Shown: positions 1-7,751, counted from the stretch's first letter. The stretch is 10,708 nt of DNA from Gammaproteobacteria bacterium (GCA_013372875.1 JABXIW010000396.1:1-10708), one strand, 5' to 3'. Translations and numbers: made by a program. Notes: generated from the letters alone by a model not told the origin.

Positions 1-315
1 ACCATGATGTGGATGTGGCCAAACGCGCGCATCTCCGTCATGGGTGGAGAGCAAGCAGCTGGCGTGATGGCGCAAGTGACCCGCGATATCAAAACGCGCA
101 AAGGTGAAAGCTGGAGCACAGAGGAAGAAGAAGCGTTCAAACGTCCAATTGCGGAGCAATATCAAGTCCAAAGCCACGCTTATTACGCCAGTGCCCGCCT
201 GTGGGACGACGGGATTATTGACCCTGCGAAAACCCGTGATGTTGTCGGCATTGCTCTGTCTGCTGCGCTTAATGCGCCGATACCAGACAGCAAATTTGGC
301 ATCTTCCGTATGTAG
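1..315 (+). CDS. liuB: Methylcrotonyl-CoA carboxylase, carboxyltransferase (beta) subunit, C-terminal fragment
   Basis: This is the last 104 codons of a gene that begins before the window; reading is open from base 1 and ends at TAG 313-315. The fragment belongs to the C-terminal crotonase-like half of the acyl-CoA carboxyltransferase family. The run [20 protein letters not shown] and the closing sequence [20 protein letters not shown] are typical of that half. The full family protein is about 535 residues, so roughly four fifths lies outside the window. The enzyme moves a carboxyl group from biotin on the partner subunit (gene at 1197-3245) to 3-methylcrotonyl-CoA, giving 3-methylglutaconyl-CoA in leucine degradation. 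A propionyl- or geranyl-CoA carboxylase beta subunit would look similar here. The downstream hydratase, biotin subunit and HMG-CoA lyase favour the methylcrotonyl enzyme. The gene symbol follows the Pseudomonas liu operon. Confidence 0.9.
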   Translation, partial: TMMWMWPNARISVMGGEQAAGVMAQVTRDIKTRKGESWSTEEEEAFKRPIAEQYQVQSHAYYASARLWDDGIIDPAKTRDVVGIALSAALNAPIPDSKFGIFRM

Positions 316-340
316 TCGGATGCAAGGCAAACCTTAACTC

Positions 341-380
341 CTCGCGAATACCGATGTTTATACAAGTAACGGTTAGCGAG
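341..380 (+). other. Imperfect intra-operon hairpin
   Basis: In the 106-base gap after the carboxyltransferase stop, CTCGC (341-345) can pair with GCGAG (376-380), and ACCG (350-353) with CGGT (370-373). Unequal internal bulges separate the two helices. No T-run follows, so it does not look like an intrinsic terminator. It could be an mRNA processing or stability element between the first gene and the tightly overlapped trio downstream. This role is an inference and the pairing is modest. Confidence 0.3.
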
Positions 381-421
381 CATTGGAATATCAGACTGAA
401 ATGTCAGACAAAGGAAGTCAC

Positions 422-1204
422 ATGACCGGACTACTGCTTGAAAAAGACAGCAATGGCGTTGCCTGGTTGAGCCTCAATCGACCAGAAAAACACAACGCGT
501 TTGATGATGAATTAATTGCTTCACTGATCGAAACTTTGGAACAACTTGAGCGAGACGATTCTTTACGTGCATTGGTGCTCACCGCGCAAGGGAAACACTT
601 TTCTGCGGGTGCTGATCTTGGCTGGATGCAGTCAATGGCCACCAAAACCGAGAGTGAAAACCTTCAAGATGCACAGCAATTGGCGATGCTCCTGCATAAA
701 CTGGATACCTTTAGCAAACCAACCATTGCCATGGTGCATGGCGCGGCATTTGGTGGTGCACTCGGGCTTATCTGCTGCTGCGATATCGCTATCGGTACAC
801 CTGAAAGCCGCTTCTGTTTGAGTGAAGTGAAGCTCGGCTTATTGCCCGCCACTATCGGCCCCTACGTAATCCGAGCGATTGGACAACGACAAAGCCGACG
901 TTACTTTTTAACCGCCGAACTGATTGATGCCGAAACCGCGCTATCGATGAATATTCTTCATCAGATCGACTCTCAACCACGTGAAGCCGTCAATCGCACC
1001 ATTGACCACCTGCTTAACAACGGTCCACAAGCCATGCAGGCGGCAAAAGCACTCTGCTTACGTTGTGACAACCACCCTATCGATCACTCATTAATTGAAT
1101 ACACCAGCCAAGCCATTGCAACCGCCCGCGTGTCCAGTGAAGGACAAGAAGGACTGAGTGCATTTTTTGAAAAGCGCGCCGCTCATTGGAGGAATCATGT
1201 TTAA
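422..1204 (+). CDS. liuC: Enoyl-CoA hydratase/isomerase family protein, probable methylglutaconyl-CoA hydratase
   Basis: This 260-residue crotonase-fold protein probably hydrates 3-methylglutaconyl-CoA to HMG-CoA in the cytoplasm. The start at ATG 422 was chosen because AGGAAG (412-417) precedes it at suitable spacing; the in-frame TTG 383 and ATG 401 lack such a site. The first oxyanion-hole loop is FSAGADL (60-66) and the second is GAAFGGALGL (107-116). The Glu of FCLSEVKLGLLP is residue 135 and corresponds to the second catalytic glutamate of classical enoyl-CoA hydratases. The position of the first catalytic glutamate (Glu in GGGCEL-type loops) is Gly115. The C-terminal arm ends in FFEKRAAHW, typical of crotonases. 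It sits between the two carboxylase subunits and its stop overlaps the next start by 8 bases. The pathway assignment comes mainly from this context; a different crotonase substrate is possible. Confidence 0.88.
   Translation: MTGLLLEKDSNGVAWLSLNRPEKHNAFDDELIASLIETLEQLERDDSLRALVLTAQGKHFSAGADLGWMQSMATKTESENLQDAQQLAMLLHKLDTFSKPTIAMVHGAAFGGALGLICCCDIAIGTPESRFCLSEVKLGLLPATIGPYVIRAIGQRQSRRYFLTAELIDAETALSMNILHQIDSQPREAVNRTIDHLLNNGPQAMQAAKALCLRCDNHPIDHSLIEYTSQAIATARVSSEGQEGLSAFFEKRAAHWRNHV
1188..1192 (+). promoter_or_regulatory. Shine-Dalgarno GGAGG for the biotin carboxylase subunit, inside liuC
   Basis: GGAGG lies inside the last codons of the hydratase gene, four bases before ATG 1197. It fixes the start of the carboxylase subunit and rules out earlier in-frame codons back to 1158. 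The site also gives a direct means of translational coupling, because ribosomes finishing liuC at 1202-1204 stop beside it. Confidence 0.75.
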
Positions 1205-3245
1205 AAGAATACTGATCGCAAACCGCGGTGAAATTGCCTGCCGAATCATTAAAACCGCAAAAAGCATGGCTATCGAGACGGTTGCCGTCTATTCCGAAGC
1301 GGATCGCAGCAGCTTACATGTTAAACAAGCGGATTTCGCCGAATTTATCGGCCCTGCTCCGGCGAGTGAGTCGTATCTCGATATCGATGCGATTATCGGC
1401 GCAGCGAAAAAATGGCAAGCCGATGCTATCCACCCTGGGTATGGTTTTCTTTCCGAGAACCCGAAATTAGCCAAAGCGTGTAGTGAAAATGGCATCGTTT
1501 TTATTGGCCCTTCCACCAGCGCAATTGAAGCGATGGGCTCGAAGTCGCAAGCCAAAGCCATTATGTCAGAGGCGAACGTACCATTGGTTCCGGGCTATCA
1601 CGGCACAGACAACAGCGTAGAGCATTTATTAGCAGAAGCGGAAAAAATCGGTTACCCAGTGATGCTTAAAGCAACCCAAGGTGGCGGCGGTAAAGGCATG
1701 CGAGTGGTCAATAGCGCAGCCGAAATGCCTTTGGCCATCGACGGTGCGCAGCGTGAAGCGCTTTCAAGCTTTGGCGATAAGCAGCTCCTAATCGAAAAAT
1801 GCATCTTGCAGCCTCGCCACGTTGAAGTTCAGGTGTTTGCTGACCAACATGGCCACTGTGTTTACCTGTCTGATCGCGATTGCTCCATTCAACGTCGTCA
1901 CCAAAAAGTAGTCGAAGAAGCACCCGCGCCGGGACTCAGTGATGAACTGCGTAAACAAATGGGTGAAGCTGCGGTTCAGGCCGCTCAAGCGATCGACTAT
2001 GTTGGCGCTGGCACGGTGGAGTTCTTACTCGATAGCCGAGGTCAATTCTACTTCATGGAGATGAATACCCGTCTGCAAGTTGAACACCCTGTCACCGAAT
2101 TGATCACCGGCGTTGATTTGGTGGAGTGGCAATTCAAAGTCGCGGCTGGCGAGCATTTACCTATTTCACAATCTAAAATCACTCATAACGGTCACTCAAT
2201 CGAGCTGCGAATTTACGCAGAAGACGCAGACAATGACTTTATGCCATCGACTGGCCGAATTGATTACTTGCATGAACCCGTTTCAGACAGAAATGTGCGC
2301 CTAGCGTATATGCGCGTTGATAGCGGCGTAACCCAAGGCGATACCATCAGCGAATACTACGATCCGATGATCAGCAAACTGATCGTCTGGGGGCAAACTC
2401 GTGATATTGCCCTCAAACAACTTAAGCAGGCGTTAACCCAATATCACGTACGTGGAGTAACGACAAACATCGGTTATCTGCACAGCATTATTTCGCAGCC
2501 AGCCTTTGCTGACATTAAGCTTGATACAGGTTTCCTCGTCACACATCAACAAAGTATAAATGAGCAGCAAAGTGTGTCGGATTCGATCTGGTTAACGTTA
2601 GCGTCGGTTGCTCGCTGGAATGTTCTCACTTCAAAATCAGGCAACTCAACGTTACCCGCGCCAACCAAACAAGGTTTTAGACTCTCGGTTAACAATGTTT
2701 ATCGATTTAACTTCACGGATGCCAATGCCAACCATCAAGTACGTTTGCAACAATCATCGCAAGATACAGAGGCTCACTTCACTGTCGGATGTGGTGAGGA
2801 GTTGCATCAGGTCACTCTGCTTGAAAGTGGCAACCAGTTTATCGCCGATATTGATAATGTGCGTTACACCTTTAACGCACTCAACGACGAGCAAAAGACA
2901 ACCGTGTTTTATCTTGGTCAGCAACGTACGCTCGCTCATCAACCAAGTTTTGAATCACCAAAAGGCAAAAACGACGAGCTCAGCCCAACCGCACCGCTGA
3001 ACGGCATAATTTCGGCTGTCATGGTGGCTAAAGGTGATGAAGTAGCGGCTGGCGATCCATTGTTAGTGCTCGAAGCGATGAAGATGGAATACACCATTAC
3101 CGCTCCGGTAGCAGCGACCGTTGATGAAGTGTTTTATCAACATGGAGACCAAGTACAGCACGGTTCCATCCTGCTGCATTTAATTTCTGCACCCGATAAT
3201 GTCTGTGAAGATAAGGAGCACGAATATGCTACCAGCGAAGGTTAA
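1197..3245 (+). CDS. liuD: Methylcrotonyl-CoA carboxylase, biotin-containing (alpha) subunit
   Basis: This 682-residue protein carries biotin carboxylase and biotin carrier domains. It carboxylates its own biotin with ATP and bicarbonate, then passes the carboxyl group to the beta subunit. The N-terminal biotin carboxylase domain begins MFKRILIANRGEIACRI. The ATP-grasp glycine loop GGGGKG is at 162-167. MEMNTRLQVEHPVTE (287-301) carries Glu288, Asn290, Arg292, Gln294 and Glu296, at the same numbers as the catalytic residues of E. coli AccC. The carboxylase C-terminal domain runs to about 445. A weakly conserved bridging region (about 450-590) follows, then the biotinyl domain (about 596-665) with EAMKM and biotinylated Lys629 (codon 3081-3083). 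The length and domain order match methylcrotonyl-CoA carboxylase alpha rather than stand-alone AccC. It overlaps liuC by 8 bases and liuE by 20. Geranyl- or propionyl-CoA carboxylase is less likely given the neighbours. Confidence 0.95.
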   Translation: MFKRILIANRGEIACRIIKTAKSMAIETVAVYSEADRSSLHVKQADFAEFIGPAPASESYLDIDAIIGAAKKWQADAIHPGYGFLSENPKLAKACSENGIVFIGPSTSAIEAMGSKSQAKAIMSEANVPLVPGYHGTDNSVEHLLAEAEKIGYPVMLKATQGGGGKGMRVVNSAAEMPLAIDGAQREALSSFGDKQLLIEKCILQPRHVEVQVFADQHGHCVYLSDRDCSIQRRHQKVVEEAPAPGLSDELRKQMGEAAVQAAQAIDYVGAGTVEFLLDSRGQFYFMEMNTRLQVEHPVTELITGVDLVEWQFKVAAGEHLPISQSKITHNGHSIELRIYAEDADNDFMPSTGRIDYLHEPVSDRNVRLAYMRVDSGVTQGDTISEYYDPMISKLIVWGQTRDIALKQLKQALTQYHVRGVTTNIGYLHSIISQPAFADIKLDTGFLVTHQQSINEQQSVSDSIWLTLASVARWNVLTSKSGNSTLPAPTKQGFRLSVNNVYRFNFTDANANHQVRLQQSSQDTEAHFTVGCGEELHQVTLLESGNQFIADIDNVRYTFNALNDEQKTTVFYLGQQRTLAHQPSFESPKGKNDELSPTAPLNGIISAVMVAKGDEVAAGDPLLVLEAMKMEYTITAPVAATVDEVFYQHGDQVQHGSILLHLISAPDNVCEDKEHEYATSEG

Positions 3246-4128
3246 TATCGTCGAAGTTGGTGCGCGTGATGGCTTGCAGAATGAAACGGCAGTGACGCTG
3301 ATTGATAAAATCCGTTTGATCAATCAGCTAAGCACTAGTGGCTTAAAGCACATTGAAGCGGGCTCTTTTGTCTCGCCGAAATGGGTACCTCAAATGACCA
3401 ATTCCGATCAGGTGTTTGCGGGGATCACTCAAAAGCCAAACGTGGTTTATAGTGCGCTAACGCCAAATCTCGCAGGGTTAGAACGTGCACTGGAAAGCGG
3501 CGTAAAGCAAATCGCGGTATTTGGCTCCGCTTCAGAAGCGTTCAGCCAGAAGAACATCAACTGCAGCATTGCCGAAAGCCTCTCTCGCTTTGAACCCGTT
3601 ATCGAGCTCGCAAAGCAACACAACATTCCTGTGCGTGGGTATTTATCCTGCACCATGGTTTGCCCTTATGAGGGAGAAATCAAGCCTGAGCAAACCACTG
3701 CGGTCGCAAATACGCTGTTTGATATGGGATGTTATGAGATTTCTCTGGGCGATACGGTCGGCAAGGCGACACCCAATCGCGTTATCGCCATGCTGGATTC
3801 GCTGTTAACACAACTACCCAAAGACGCGTTAGCAGTGCACTTTCACGACACTTATGGACAAGCGTTAGCCAATATCTACCAAGCCTTGTTAATGGGCATC
3901 AACACCATTGATAGTGCCGTCGCCGGTCTGGGTGGCTGCCCTTACGCCAAAGGTGCCAGTGGCAATGTCGCAACAGAGGATGTGCTGTATCTGTGTGAGC
4001 AGCTTGGTATTGAAACGGGAGTTGATCTCAACATGATCAATGAAGCGGGTTGGCAAATTTGCCGCGCATTAGGTAAACGTCCGTCTTCCAAAGTAGCACT
4101 CGCTTTGGGTGATCCGCACAGCTTGTAA
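3226..4128 (+). CDS. liuE: Hydroxymethylglutaryl-CoA lyase
   Basis: This 300-residue TIM-barrel enzyme of the HMGL-like family cleaves HMG-CoA to acetyl-CoA and acetoacetate, the last step of leucine breakdown. The start at ATG 3226 is set by AAGGAG (3213-3218), seven bases upstream. Arg14-Asp15 in VGARDGLQNE, the metal ligands His205 and His207 in VHFHDTYG, and Cys238 in the flexible loop GLGGCPYAKGASGNVATED all match known active-site residues. Asn247 in that loop is the likely further metal ligand. The length matches bacterial HMG-CoA lyases and there is no membrane or targeting sequence. The gene overlaps the biotin subunit by 20 bases and is the last of the operon, followed by a terminator. 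The signature loop is specific enough to make isopropylmalate or homocitrate synthase unlikely. Confidence 0.96.
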   Translation: MLPAKVNIVEVGARDGLQNETAVTLIDKIRLINQLSTSGLKHIEAGSFVSPKWVPQMTNSDQVFAGITQKPNVVYSALTPNLAGLERALESGVKQIAVFGSASEAFSQKNINCSIAESLSRFEPVIELAKQHNIPVRGYLSCTMVCPYEGEIKPEQTTAVANTLFDMGCYEISLGDTVGKATPNRVIAMLDSLLTQLPKDALAVHFHDTYGQALANIYQALLMGINTIDSAVAGLGGCPYAKGASGNVATEDVLYLCEQLGIETGVDLNMINEAGWQICRALGKRPSSKVALALGDPHSL

Positions 4129-4162
4129 AAGACTCCATCCGCGATAAGCAACCAATAAATAC

Positions 4163-4192
4163 AAACGGGCATGCGTAACAACATGCCCGTTT
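4163..4192. terminator. Bidirectional intrinsic terminator between liuE and the sensor kinase gene
   Basis: AAACGGGCATG (4163-4173) and CATGCCCGTTT (4182-4192) form a perfect 11-base-pair stem with an 8-base loop. On the + strand it runs into TTTTATT, a good rho-independent terminator for the liu operon. On the - strand the same stem ends in GTTTGTATTTATT, so it can also end the kinase transcript, whose stop codon is at 4223-4225. It is placed symmetrically between two convergent operons. Confidence 0.88.
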
Positions 4193-4222
4193 TATTAGCG
4201 CCAAATACGATTCACAAAAGCA

Positions 4223-6844
4223 CTAACCAGAGGCGTGCTTTTCTGCCATTTGAGTATGGCGTCCCCACTTCGCAATCATATCGAGTAAATCGCTTTTCTG
4301 AACTGGTTTCGTCAGGTAATCATTCATCCCTAGTGCGATACTTTTTTGCTGCTCTTCTTGCATCGCGTGAGCAGAAAACGCCACGATTGGACACCAAGGA
4401 AACTCACCATTTTCCTGTAACTCACGAATGTCTTTTGTCACACCAAAACCATCTTTGTTTGGCATAGAAATATCGGTAATCACCAAATCAGGGGAAAGCT
4501 GCTTGTAGAGTTCAACGGCCTCGACACCATCTTCCGCCAACGTCAGTTTCACTCCGGTGTCTTGCAACATTTTTTCAATCAAGATTCGGTTGATATGGCT
4601 GTCTTCTGCAACCAAAAGGTGCAAATTAGAAAAATCTGGATTGTCTTGTGAGGAAAGCGCTCGACGCTTTTGTATTTTGCTAGAGAACAGGGTTTGCAGT
4701 TTATGCTGCGTGACAGGTTGCGGCAGTAAACGATCCCGCTCGCACGACCATGCCTGCCCTTCCTCCATCACGCAAGGGGCGAGAAACAGTACCCGTTTGG
4801 CGGATGATTCTGTCGCATCAAGCTCATAGAGCGCATCTCTATCCTGAGCATTGTTCACGCTCGCGATGATGCGGTCAAAATCGTCCAAATCTCTGCCCAA
4901 AGACTGCGCCGCAGACCAATCGTTGCGATGAGTCACCTCGATGCCAATCTCTTTAGCTAAGCGCATCAAGTGTTCCACGCGCGGTAGATAATCATCAATC
5001 AACAATAGTCGATTTGCATTCAGTTCCACCGGCTCAGAATGAGGCTGACTTCGTTTAGGCAACTGCAAACTAAAGCTAAAACACGATCCGTTGCCAAAAT
5101 CCGAACGCACACAAAGCTCACCGTTGTACATGCTGATCAAACGTTTTGAGATTGCCAACCCTAAGCCCGTTCCTTCATGTCGCCTTGTCGCGGAGGTATC
5201 GACCTGCTCAAATTTATCCATAATATGAGTTAGCCTGTCTTCAGGAATTCCAATGCCTGTATCGGTCACTGAAAAATCAAAACCGAGCTCACTTTCTCTT
5301 ACTTTCAGCTGCACATGACCTTCATCCGTGAATTTCACTGCATTGCCGAGCAAGTTAAGTAAGATTTGATTAATCCGACCTTTATCACCGACCACGACCG
5401 TATTCATGGCTAATGGTATATCAACCAATAACTTAAGGTTCTTTTTATCCGCTTGATACGCACACAATGCCGTGCAACTCTCTATTAACGTGCGCAAATC
5501 AAACTCCTCTTCAACAAGCGTCAACTTGCCTGCTTCGACTTTGCTGTAATCGAGGATGTCGTTAATGATGGTCACAAGGTTATTGGCAGATTTGTGCAGC
5601 AGGAGCAATAACTCCCTTGGCTCTCGGCGGTTTTCGTTCTCAAGCAATATCTCGCTGATCCCCATGATCGCGTTCATTGGAGTGCGAATCTCATGGCTCA
5701 TGTTCGCCAGAAATTCCGACTTGGCTTGCGTGGCTTTTTTCGATTTATCCAATGCAGACGACAAACGCTTCTCCATCTCGCGTCTATCAGTGATGTCACG
5801 TTCTACCGCAATAAAACGCAGTAACTCGCCATTTTCATCAAACACTGGAGACAGCTCCAACTCGACCCAATATGGGCGCTGCGACTTGGTGTAATTGAGT
5901 ATCTCAACCCTAACCGGGGAATGGCTGCGAACACTTTGTGAGAGCAGCGCGACAGTATTTGCGTCGGTGTCTTCACCTTGCAGCAGTTCGCCCGGTGATT
6001 TGCCAACCACTTCCTCTAACGAATATTCGGTTAACTGCTCAAACGCAGAGTTTACCCAAGCAATCGTGCCGTCAGGATGAGTAATGATGATGGTATCGCG
6101 AGCGTGTTCCGCCACCTCGGCAAGCTGAGATATTTTGGCGGATAACTGCTGTTGGGTTTGATGTTCTTGCTGAAGTTTGTTTTGCGCTTGCGCTAAAGAG
6201 CGCGACATTTGGTTAAACGCTTCTCCAACGCGCGTGACTTCATCATTGCCTGAAATAGAAATTTGCGAACCCGGCCCTTGCTGTGAAACCTTGATTACCC
6301 CAGTGCGGAGAAGATCCAAACGCTTCATTAAATAGCTGCCTAGCGCAAATGAAAACAGCGCCACCAGCGACATTTCGACAAAGGCAATCACCAAACTCGC
6401 ATGAGTCGCAAACGAAAGCATTTGATGAACATGCTCGACGTGAACACCCATTTCTACCACGCCAAAAGTCTGATCGCCTAACGTGATTGCTTTCGCCACA
6501 TCATAAACACCGTCACTTGCATCGAAAGCGTGAACATTGGTGTCAACGCCTGTGTAATCACCTTGAAGCGTAAGTTCGATGCCATCTTGATTGACGATAC
6601 GGATGTAAGCCAACTTGTGCTCACTTACGACAGAGCGTGCAAAGCTGTCTAAGTACGCCAGATCCGTTGCGATTACCGCGTCTCTCGAAGCTTGAGCAAA
6701 CACACTCACCAAATTCTGGCTACCAACTTCGAGACTGGTCTCGTTCGAGCTTTTAAACCAGTTGAGGCCGCTGATGATAAGTACACCGAGCGCGAGTGCT
6801 TCGATGAGTGCAATGCCGATTATCGTTTTTGAACGCAGCGTCAT
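4223..6844 (-). CDS. Hybrid sensor histidine kinase (HAMP-PAS-HisKA-HATPase-degenerate REC-REC)
   Basis: This is an 873-residue inner-membrane kinase. Residues 7-27 and about 150-173 are hydrophobic membrane segments enclosing a periplasmic region of about 120 residues. HAMP and a Gln-rich coil follow (about 174-240), then PAS/PAC (about 241-355, ending FIAVERDITDRREME). HisKA has the phospho-acceptor His384 in FLANMSHEIRTPMNAI. HATPase has Asn497/Asn501, DTGIGI (528-533) and GTGLGL (558-563). A receiver-like stretch (about 612-720) has Ser662 where the phospho-Asp is expected. The last receiver (741-865) is intact: Glu747-Asp748, Asp791 in TDISMPNKDG, Ser824 and Lys846. No Hpt domain is present, so phosphate must pass to a separate Hpt protein or regulator, and none is encoded here. 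ATG 6844 is 11 bases after the binding-protein stop with only a weak ribosome site, suggesting coupled translation. The signal and target are unknown. Confidence 0.93.
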   Translation of the reverse strand: MTLRSKTIIGIALIEALALGVLIISGLNWFKSSNETSLEVGSQNLVSVFAQASRDAVIATDLAYLDSFARSVVSEHKLAYIRIVNQDGIELTLQGDYTGVDTNVHAFDASDGVYDVAKAITLGDQTFGVVEMGVHVEHVHQMLSFATHASLVIAFVEMSLVALFSFALGSYLMKRLDLLRTGVIKVSQQGPGSQISISGNDEVTRVGEAFNQMSRSLAQAQNKLQQEHQTQQQLSAKISQLAEVAEHARDTIIITHPDGTIAWVNSAFEQLTEYSLEEVVGKSPGELLQGEDTDANTVALLSQSVRSHSPVRVEILNYTKSQRPYWVELELSPVFDENGELLRFIAVERDITDRREMEKRLSSALDKSKKATQAKSEFLANMSHEIRTPMNAIMGISEILLENENRREPRELLLLLHKSANNLVTIINDILDYSKVEAGKLTLVEEEFDLRTLIESCTALCAYQADKKNLKLLVDIPLAMNTVVVGDKGRINQILLNLLGNAVKFTDEGHVQLKVRESELGFDFSVTDTGIGIPEDRLTHIMDKFEQVDTSATRRHEGTGLGLAISKRLISMYNGELCVRSDFGNGSCFSFSLQLPKRSQPHSEPVELNANRLLLIDDYLPRVEHLMRLAKEIGIEVTHRNDWSAAQSLGRDLDDFDRIIASVNNAQDRDALYELDATESSAKRVLFLAPCVMEEGQAWSCERDRLLPQPVTQHKLQTLFSSKIQKRRALSSQDNPDFSNLHLLVAEDSHINRILIEKMLQDTGVKLTLAEDGVEAVELYKQLSPDLVITDISMPNKDGFGVTKDIRELQENGEFPWCPIVAFSAHAMQEEQQKSIALGMNDYLTKPVQKSDLLDMIAKWGRHTQMAEKHASG

Positions 6845-6855
6845 AAGGCGCCCAC

Positions 6856-7689
6856 TTATCTCGAAATGCCCAATTGGACGACGTCTTGCCAATCTTGGTC
6901 TTGCGCCAATTGCAATCCATCAATATTGAGTAAAGCGAAGCTCTCCTGTGCTTTGGGATCCTCATTGAGTTGTGAGATCGCCGCTCGCAATGCCACAGCC
7001 ATCTTTTCATCTACCTCATTCGAGACTGCAATGGCATGAGGGGTATAACCTGCGGTTGTATAAATCACGCTCAGTTGTTCTTTGGTTTCACTCGGCAAGC
7101 TCTCAAAGGTACGCTTCACGCCACCACCAGCGACATACAAGCCTTTCAGAACACCTAAATAGACCGAATCGTGCGAGCCCACATATTTGGGCGTAAATTT
7201 GATGCCTTTCTGCGCCAACTCTGATTGTGTGATGATAGAGGCAGCAAATGCTCGTGGTGCAGGAAAAGCGATGGTCTTTTCTTGCAGTTCATCAAGAGTA
7301 ACTGACTGCCCTTTTCTCGCCACAATAATCCCTGTAATACGCTTATTCTTCGCTCTTGCTAACGCCGTATAACCCGGAGTTTGATTCACCAACGTAAAGT
7401 GATAAGGATTCATGTACGCGATGTCATATTCTCCAGCCATTAAACGGGCTTCAAAAGTAGGAATATCACGCGCAGTAGCAAATTTGATTTCAACTCCGGC
7501 AAGCTCGCCCCAACGTTGCAGTAAGGGTTGCCATTGTTGAACTAATTTGGTGGCCGATTGTTGTGGCACCACACCAAAAACAAGAGAGGGTTGAGCGAAG
7601 ATGGAAGGCGACAATATGCATAACGTCATAAGCAACGTAAAAATTCGCCCTTTAAACAGCCAAGTCAGCTTCTGCAATTGAGAATTCAA
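6856..7689 (-). CDS. PhnD-family periplasmic substrate-binding protein, probable sensor partner
   Basis: This 277-residue secreted protein belongs to the phosphate/phosphite/phosphonate binding (PhnD-like) family. Residues 1-33 form a signal peptide: Lys/Arg-bearing start, hydrophobic run around IFTLLMTLCIL, likely cleavage after Ala32. The family pattern follows: FGVVPQQSATKLVQQW (38-53), GEYDIAYMNPYHF (86-98), then VGSHDSVYLGVLKGLYVAGG (170-189). The Ser/Thr loop that holds the phosphonate group in characterised PhnD proteins is not apparent; FPAPRAFAAS stands there, so the ligand may differ. The start was placed at TTG 7689, eight bases after GGAGG; TTG 7692 is also possible. An upstream in-frame TTG at 7797 would add 36 residues before the signal peptide and bury the ribosome site. 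No permease or ATPase gene is adjacent; the kinase gene follows 11 bases on. This suggests ligand sensing rather than uptake. Confidence 0.85.
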   Translation of the reverse strand: MNSQLQKLTWLFKGRIFTLLMTLCILSPSIFAQPSLVFGVVPQQSATKLVQQWQPLLQRWGELAGVEIKFATARDIPTFEARLMAGEYDIAYMNPYHFTLVNQTPGYTALARAKNKRITGIIVARKGQSVTLDELQEKTIAFPAPRAFAASIITQSELAQKGIKFTPKYVGSHDSVYLGVLKGLYVAGGGVKRTFESLPSETKEQLSVIYTTAGYTPHAIAVSNEVDEKMAVALRAAISQLNEDPKAQESFALLNIDGLQLAQDQDWQDVVQLGISR

Positions 7690-7693
7690 CAAA

Positions 7694-7704
7694 ATCACCT
7701 CCTT
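7694..7704 (-). promoter_or_regulatory. Extended Shine-Dalgarno of the binding-protein gene
   Basis: On the - strand the sequence AAGGAGGTGAT is an 11-base match to the 16S rRNA anti-Shine-Dalgarno complement. The two in-frame TTG codons at 7692 and 7689 follow 5 and 8 bases after GGAGG. The site decides the start of the gene. An unusually strong ribosome site with a weak start codon may set a particular expression level. Confidence 0.8.
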
Positions 7705-7751
7705 GTGTTTGTCTTTCGTTAAAGATAGATAGCTATTTGAAAGATTGCGAA

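Noticed and set aside
383..421. Earlier in-frame starts for the hydratase (TTG 383, ATG 401)
   Set aside because: Neither has a ribosome site at usable distance. ATG 422 has AGGAAG directly before it, and the family N-terminus fits that start.
1158..1196. Upstream extension of the biotin subunit
   Set aside because: It would add 13 residues encoded inside liuC and not found in the family. GGAGG before ATG 1197 and the MFKRILIANRGEIA opening fix the start.
3942..4184. Open frames opposite the liu genes and the kinase (for example 3942-4184 -, 1289-1561 -, 5556-5894 +)
   Set aside because: They lie wholly or mostly antisense to well-supported genes, have no family pattern in their translation, and have composition expected of shadow frames.
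6845..6892. Upstream extension of the kinase into the binding-protein gene
   Set aside because: The added 16 residues are charged, precede a normal kinase N-terminus, and would overlap the upstream gene. ATG 6844 gives the usual short cytoplasmic tail and membrane segment.
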